Shown in pieces: positions 14,201 through 18,125 of a stretch of DNA of 18,125 nt (position 1 is its first letter; every line of letters starts with the position of its first letter). The position numbers and the translations under genes are program-made. The notes beneath the pieces were generated by a model. It worked only from the letters and a program-made list of their open reading frames with translations, had not been told where the DNA came from and made no database searches. Origin of the DNA: Candidatus Heimdallarchaeota archaeon (lineage in GTDB: Archaea > Asgardarchaeota > Heimdallarchaeia > JABLTI01); the NCBI GenBank assembly GCA_019894765.1, contig JAGXNT010000010.1:1-18125 (forward strand), read 5' to 3'.

Positions 14201-15133
14201 ATGAAACTATTTACTTTTCAAACAAAAGATGGGCATGATAGAATCGGAACTTTTTGGAGCGAAAATGTAGTTCTAGATATTGTAAACGCAGGTGAACGAT
14301 TACCTAACTCAAAATTTGAAACTGTTAAAGATATGAAGGGATTCATTGAAATTGGAGATATAGCAATAAAGAAACTCCAACAAATGATAAAGGAACTAAA
14401 GGACCTTGAAGCCAAGGATCAAGAGATTTTTAATGGAATTCGTTCATCATCTTTCTACCATGTTAAAGACATTAAATTTCAAGCGCCTATTTCAAATCCT
14501 CAAAAAATCATTTGCTTAGGAAGAAATTTCCTTGATCATGCAAAAGAAGGTGGAGCTGCAGTACCCAAGAATCCAATGATTTGGGGAAAATTTAATTCTG
14601 CAATAATAGGTCATCAGGATAAAATTGTGATTCCTAAAATTTCAGAAAAACCTGATGTTGAGATCGAATTTGTAGTAATAATTGGGAAGAAAGGAAAGCA
14701 CATTCCTGAAGATAAAGCTCTCGAATATGTTTTTGGTTATACGATTGGCAATGATGTGACTGCAAGAGACTATCAATATGATGACAAACAATTCACTCGA
14801 GCGAAAACCATGGATACATTCGCTCCGATGGGACCTTGGATAGTATTACCAGATGAAATTCCAAATCCTCAAGAATTAGAACTTGAGCTAAAAGTAAATG
14901 GAAATATCTGGCAAAAATCAAACACAAAACATATGATATTCTCTGTAGCTTATACAATTTCATACTTGTCAAAATCGTTCACATTTGAACCAGGAGATAT
15001 AATTTTCACTGGAACTCCTTCTGGTGTAGGTCATTACCAAAAACCACCTCAGTATTTGAAAGAGGGAGATATTGTTTCCTTAGAAATTGAAAAAGTCGGG
15101 ACTTTAGTAAATCCCGTTGTTAAAGAGAAATAG
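14201..15133 (+). CDS. Fumarylacetoacetate-hydrolase (FAH) family enzyme
   Basis: 310 residues. Family members cleave C-C bonds or decarboxylate or isomerise 2-oxo acids using Mg2+ or Mn2+. An N-terminal accessory part (1-90) is followed by the catalytic fold: KIICLGRNFLDHAKE (102-116), metal ligands Glu154 and Glu156 in DVEIEFVVIIGK, Asp185 in GNDVTARDYQ, and GTPSGVG (271-277). The closest families by layout are acylpyruvate hydrolase, oxaloacetate decarboxylase and 2-hydroxyhepta-2,4-diene-1,7-dioate isomerase types; the sequence does not single one out. GAGGT lies 8 bases before the ATG. It is divergent from the aminotransferase, consistent with a link in amino-acid or 2-oxo-acid breakdown, but this is only context. 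Confidence 0.92.
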   Translation: MKLFTFQTKDGHDRIGTFWSENVVLDIVNAGERLPNSKFETVKDMKGFIEIGDIAIKKLQQMIKELKDLEAKDQEIFNGIRSSSFYHVKDIKFQAPISNPQKIICLGRNFLDHAKEGGAAVPKNPMIWGKFNSAIIGHQDKIVIPKISEKPDVEIEFVVIIGKKGKHIPEDKALEYVFGYTIGNDVTARDYQYDDKQFTRAKTMDTFAPMGPWIVLPDEIPNPQELELELKVNGNIWQKSNTKHMIFSVAYTISYLSKSFTFEPGDIIFTGTPSGVGHYQKPPQYLKEGDIVSLEIEKVGTLVNPVVKEK

Positions 15134-15159
15134 TTTTCACTATTTTTCTTCTATTTTTT
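15128..15159 (+). terminator. Hairpin plus T-tract spanning the stop codon of the FAH gene
   Basis: AAATAGT / ACTATTT is a perfect 7-bp stem with loop TTTC. The TAG stop lies in the upstream arm. TTTTTC and a further TTTTTT stretch follow. It sits between convergent genes; the polarity of the T-tract fits rightward transcription. Confidence 0.6.
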
Positions 15160-15161
15160 CC

Positions 15162-16757
15162 TTAATAGCCTATTGCGCAACCATCTCTTCTTGGATCAGA
15201 ACCACCAAATAAAACATCATTATCATGGTCGATTGCTATTGCTTGAGCACCACCAAAGAATTCTCTGATATTTGATCGTAATTTGTGTCCTTTGTCAATC
15301 AAACCAGTTCTTGTTTTCAAGTCAATACCTTCCTCTAAAGCTATAAAATTGTCATCGTAATGTCTGAACCTTGGAGCTTCAATTGCCTGTTGAACATTCA
15401 TTCCGAAATCTACAAGGTTAAGAAACACTTGCATTTGTCCTTGTGGTTGCATATCTCCACCCATGACTCCAAAATTTAACACCGGCAAGTCGTCTTTATA
15501 TGCCATGGCGGGAATAATTGTTTGGAAGGGTCTCTTTCTAGGTTCAAGGGAATTCAAATGCTTTCTATCTAATGAGAAAAGACTTCCCCTGTTTTGTAAA
15601 CAAATCCCAGTTCCTTCTGCAACGATTCCTGAACCAAATCCCATATAGAGACTATTGATAAACGAAACTACATTTCTATCCTTATCTACAACAGATAGAT
15701 AAACCGTATCTCCATGTGACCAATCTAAACCAGGTGATACATTCTCTGCTGCTTTGTTTAAGTCAATACGATTCTGTTGTTTAATGGAGTACTCATCAGA
15801 TAATAATTCTTCAAGAGGTAATTTGTTAAATTCTGGGTCAGCAGCAAAAGTTCTGAGATCAGCCCATGCTAACTTTTTCGCTTCAATAAGCAAGTGAAGA
15901 TATTGCGAAGAATTGTGAATCATGGAATCCATTTCAAATCCTTTTGCAATGTTTAATCCCAATAGTGTAGCAATACCTTGACTATTGGGTGGGCATTGAA
16001 ATACTTCATAATCCTTATACTTACAACTTATTGGCTCATCCCATTTCGCTTCAAAAGCAGCAAAGTCTTCAAGAGTAAAGAATCCATTGTTTTTTTCTGA
16101 AAATTCAACTATTTTTTTAGCAATAGAACCTTTGTAAAATTCTTCAGCTCCACCCTTTGCAATTAATTTGAAAGTCTTGGCTATATCCTTTGAATAAAAG
16201 GTCTCTCCTACTCGTGGAGCAACTCCTTTTGGTAAATAATTCTTAGCTGTTGCTTTATGAGTTTGTAATTTTTCTTCAGCTCGATACCAAGAAGAACCTA
16301 CGAGTTCACTTACTGGGAACCCTTTATCAGCGTAATAGATGGCTGGTTCTAGTACTTCTTTAAAGCTCATGGTACCGAATCTTTCCAGAGCTTTAGCAAA
16401 ACCACTAATAGCCCCTGGTATACTAACAGCTTCGAAACCTGTCATAGGTATTTTATCCATTCCTTTCTCCTCAAAATAATCAATGGATAAATTCTCAGGA
16501 GACCAACCACTAGCATTTAATGAATGGAGTTTGTTATCCTTCTTACTATGGATTAGTGCGAAAGCATCCCCACCAATTCCACAACTCATAGGTTCTACAA
16601 CATTGAGAGTTGCAGCTACAGCAACAGCAGCATCTATCGCATTACCGCCCTTCTTTAAGATATCAATACCAGCTTGAACTGCTAAAGGTTGACTTGAAGC
16701 AACCAAGCCATTCTTACTAACAATCATTGATCGATGAGAGAACCTACTTTCGTACAT
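15162..16757 (-). CDS. Gamma-glutamyltransferase-like (YwrD-type) Ntn hydrolase
   Basis: 531 residues. Gamma-glutamyltransferases are made as one chain that cleaves itself before a threonine, which becomes the nucleophile. The N-terminal signature is present: NAIDAAVAVAATLNVVEPMS (39-58), then CGIGGDAFALIH (59-70). The processing site is GD|TVYLSVVDKDRN with Thr351, dividing a large subunit (1-350) from a small one (351-531). Typical small-subunit motifs follow: GFGSGIVAEGTGICLQNRG, LEPRKRPFQTIIPAM, VMGGDMQPQGQMQVFLNLVD and the ending FGGSDPRRDGCAIGY. There is no signal peptide, so it is probably cytosolic, as in the YwrD-like branch. The motif before the nucleophile lacks the second threonine of classical GGT (TTHYS becomes TVYLS). 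Substrate unknown; gamma-glutamyl compounds or another amide are plausible. Confidence 0.9.
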   Translation of the reverse strand: MYESRFSHRSMIVSKNGLVASSQPLAVQAGIDILKKGGNAIDAAVAVAATLNVVEPMSCGIGGDAFALIHSKKDNKLHSLNASGWSPENLSIDYFEEKGMDKIPMTGFEAVSIPGAISGFAKALERFGTMSFKEVLEPAIYYADKGFPVSELVGSSWYRAEEKLQTHKATAKNYLPKGVAPRVGETFYSKDIAKTFKLIAKGGAEEFYKGSIAKKIVEFSEKNNGFFTLEDFAAFEAKWDEPISCKYKDYEVFQCPPNSQGIATLLGLNIAKGFEMDSMIHNSSQYLHLLIEAKKLAWADLRTFAADPEFNKLPLEELLSDEYSIKQQNRIDLNKAAENVSPGLDWSHGDTVYLSVVDKDRNVVSFINSLYMGFGSGIVAEGTGICLQNRGSLFSLDRKHLNSLEPRKRPFQTIIPAMAYKDDLPVLNFGVMGGDMQPQGQMQVFLNLVDFGMNVQQAIEAPRFRHYDDNFIALEEGIDLKTRTGLIDKGHKLRSNIREFFGGAQAIAIDHDNDVLFGGSDPRRDGCAIGY

Positions 16758-16790
16758 AACTAAACCACAATCGACTTAAGTTGCTCAATT

Positions 16791-16800
16791 TTTATAAATA
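16791..16800. promoter_or_regulatory. Shared, symmetric TATA box between two divergent genes
   Basis: TTTATAAATA contains the palindrome TTTATAAA. On the plus strand its centre is ~25 bases before the VOC-gene ATG at 16821, so that transcript would be leaderless. On the minus strand it is ~38 bases before the GGT-like ATG 16757, giving a leader of ~12-15 bases. Confidence 0.5.
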
Positions 16801-16820
16801 TCGGTTTAGATGTTAAATCT

Positions 16821-17195
16821 ATGATAATTGGTGTAGATGTAGTATTTATACATGTGAAAAATCCAGAAAAAATGGCTGAATGGTACCAAGAAAAGCTTGG
16901 ACTAGAAATTGATCATAAAACACCAGATCTGGGTTGGCAGGAATTTAAAATGGGAGATGAACGTCCTATTACCAGATTTGCTCTTGATTATGGTGGAACA
17001 AATCCATCACAAGTAGAACAACAACCGATTGTAATATCATTTAAGGTTTCCAATATTAAATCAGCAGTTGAGCAATTAGAACAAAAAGGCATTGAATTCT
17101 TTGGAGAAGAAAAGATATCTGATGTAGGACCAACATTGGTTGCTACTTTCAAAGATCCCGAAGGAAATTTCTTACAACTATCTCAAAGAAAATAA
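16821..17195 (+). CDS. VOC/glyoxalase-fold protein
   Basis: 124 residues, two beta-alpha-beta-beta-beta units typical of the vicinal-oxygen-chelate fold. Unit one starts VVFIHVKNPEKMAEWYQEKLGLE; unit two starts ISFKVSNIKSAVEQLEQKG and ends ATFKDPEGNFLQLSQRK. His11 is in the first metal-ligand position. The second-unit positions usually filled by His and Glu appear as Ser73 and Gln119 (GNFLQL instead of GN-x-x-E-L). The metal site may therefore be incomplete and the protein may bind, rather than turn over, a ligand. This is a reading by eye. No SD lies before ATG 16821; the TATA box ~25 bases away suggests a leaderless mRNA. The nearby ATG at 16809 stops quickly. Confidence 0.85.
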   Translation: MIIGVDVVFIHVKNPEKMAEWYQEKLGLEIDHKTPDLGWQEFKMGDERPITRFALDYGGTNPSQVEQQPIVISFKVSNIKSAVEQLEQKGIEFFGEEKISDVGPTLVATFKDPEGNFLQLSQRK

Positions 17196-17203
17196 AATGA
17201 AGG

Positions 17204-17228
17204 AGAAAAAAATTCTAACGTTTTTTCT
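17204..17228. terminator. Bidirectional T-tract terminator between convergent VOC and tyrS genes
   Basis: AGAAAAAA and TTTTTTCT flank TTCTAACG-like sequence. The plus-strand T6 run (17221-17226) is ~26 bases after the VOC stop and lies inside the last tyrS codons. The A-run (17206-17212) gives a T7 run just after the tyrS stop for leftward transcripts. Confidence 0.45.
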
Positions 17229-18125
17229 TTGTTTCCGCTAGCATTTTTTCCACTGCTTCAAGTTTTTCTGGTTTTTTCTCAAAATACTTGTGAACTGGTT
17301 CGAGGATTTTTCCAAGTTCTTGAGCTACACCATTTTTTAGATCGAGTGGATGTAATTTTCCAGCAACATAATCTTTCTCAAGATCACTGTAATTGATATA
17401 TTCAAGATCACCACCAAATTTCTCAGGACGAGTAATATTTAGTGTTGCTTTATCTTTCGCAAAAATCACGTACTTAGCGATTTCAATAATGGGATTGCCA
17501 TCTACTTCTTTTTCGGGGCAATATGCTTTCTTAAATTTGCGCTTCAAATCCTCTTCCGTATCATGTATGAAAACACATGTTTCTGGTTTGGATTTACTCA
17601 TTTTTGCTTCAATCTTAACTAAATCGGGATCAGCATCTGAATCCATTTTTGACCCAATACCAGTCAAACCAGTGATTAGAGGAGTATGAAGTGTTATTGG
17701 TTTGGGTTTACCTAGTTTAGGAGCAACATCTCGAGTAATCATGTGAGCTTTTCTTTGGTCCATGCCAGCATAAGCAATATCAATATCCATGTAAAAGATA
17801 TCAGCAGCTTGCATTGCAGGATAATATAACCAAGCGCTTTCCATATCTTGGGTGTCCATTGTTCGACCCATAATAGGTAGAGCTCGAAGTACTCTATTGA
17901 GTGAGGTACCTTTGGCAACCTTTACAACAGTAGCCCAATAATCTGCATTATCTACTAGTTCGTTTGACCAGCGAAATGTAACTTTATCTTCTGTCAAGCC
18001 AAGAGCTTTATAACCATCAATAAAGTATTCACCGGAAATTCGGATTTTCTCCAAATCACCATCTAGTTTATTATTAACCCAACTATGCCAGTCAGCGAGA
18101 AAAATGGTCATATGAACACCTGCAT
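17215..18125 (-). CDS. tyrS: Tyrosyl-tRNA synthetase, archaeal type (N-terminus beyond window)
   Basis: About 303 residues are visible. It charges tRNA(Tyr) with tyrosine in the cytosol. The frame stays open to the right edge (AGVH precedes MTIFLADWHSWVNNK), and class I TyrRS needs the HIGH-containing first strand, so roughly 50-65 residues are missing; the ATG at 18111 is internal. Visible landmarks are FLADWHSWVNNK, YYPAMQAADIFY (the Tyr/Gln/Asp set that binds the tyrosine side chain in archaeal TyrRS), AGMDQRKAHM, AKMSKSKPETCVFIHD, AYCPEKEVDGNPIIEIAKY and RPEKFGGDLEY, then ELHP-like KLHPLDLKN and the ILEPVHKYF tail. The active loop is KMSKS rather than the KMSSS of M. jannaschii, with ~20 extra residues before it. 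TrpRS was considered and rejected because the ligand-binding Asp and the FGGDL segment fit TyrRS. Confidence 0.93.
   Translation of the reverse strand, partial: AGVHMTIFLADWHSWVNNKLDGDLEKIRISGEYFIDGYKALGLTEDKVTFRWSNELVDNADYWATVVKVAKGTSLNRVLRALPIMGRTMDTQDMESAWLYYPAMQAADIFYMDIDIAYAGMDQRKAHMITRDVAPKLGKPKPITLHTPLITGLTGIGSKMDSDADPDLVKIEAKMSKSKPETCVFIHDTEEDLKRKFKKAYCPEKEVDGNPIIEIAKYVIFAKDKATLNITRPEKFGGDLEYINYSDLEKDYVAGKLHPLDLKNGVAQELGKILEPVHKYFEKKPEKLEAVEKMLAETKKKR

Overview
The window is an AT-rich, gene-dense stretch of an archaeal chromosome. The evidence is a GatD/GatE pair (the archaea-only Glu-tRNA(Gln) amidotransferase), the archaeal gene order uS13-uS4-uS11 followed by a small four-knuckle zinc protein, archaeal-type TyrRS, GGTGA-like Shine-Dalgarno sites, TATA boxes, and frequent TTG/GTG starts. 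A seven-helix membrane protein with a longin/roadblock-like cytoplasmic domain, and a solute-binding protein anchored at its C-terminus, suggest an Asgard archaeon (Promethearchaeota). That lineage call is inference. I see no tRNA, rRNA, CRISPR array, insertion sequence or phage gene. No gap between genes exceeds about 225 bases.

Layout. Bases 1-2320 hold the tail of a membrane-anchored surface protein and a surface solute-binding protein whose two halves appear to be in swapped order. Bases 2486-4146 hold four small accessory genes: a degenerate Mrr-like protein, two zinc-ribbon proteins and a helical protein. Bases 4176-7722 hold gatD and gatE, transcribed divergently from one intergenic region. 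Bases 7733-9118 hold three small leftward genes: a coiled-coil winged-helix protein, a one-pass membrane protein and a small helical protein. The last two share a helix-Gly-x-Pro-helix motif. The 7TM-longin gene (9310-10719) diverges from them across a short region containing an inverted repeat.

Bases 10720-12801 are a translation operon with a leader: rps13 (TTG start), rps4 (long low-complexity tail), rps11 and a zinc-ribbon gene. It ends at a hairpin terminator, so the RNA polymerase gene that often follows rps11 in archaea is not next to it. Bases 12859-17195 carry amino-acid and small-molecule metabolism: a class I aminotransferase, a fumarylacetoacetate-hydrolase-family enzyme, a gamma-glutamyltransferase-like enzyme and a VOC/glyoxalase-fold protein. 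The right edge cuts tyrS, which lacks its N-terminus.

The translation genes (gatD, gatE, rps13-rps4-rps11, the zinc ribbon, tyrS) dominate by function but form separate transcription units. Several unit ends carry short hairpins (mostly 7-bp stems, loops of 4-9 nt) followed by T-rich tracts.
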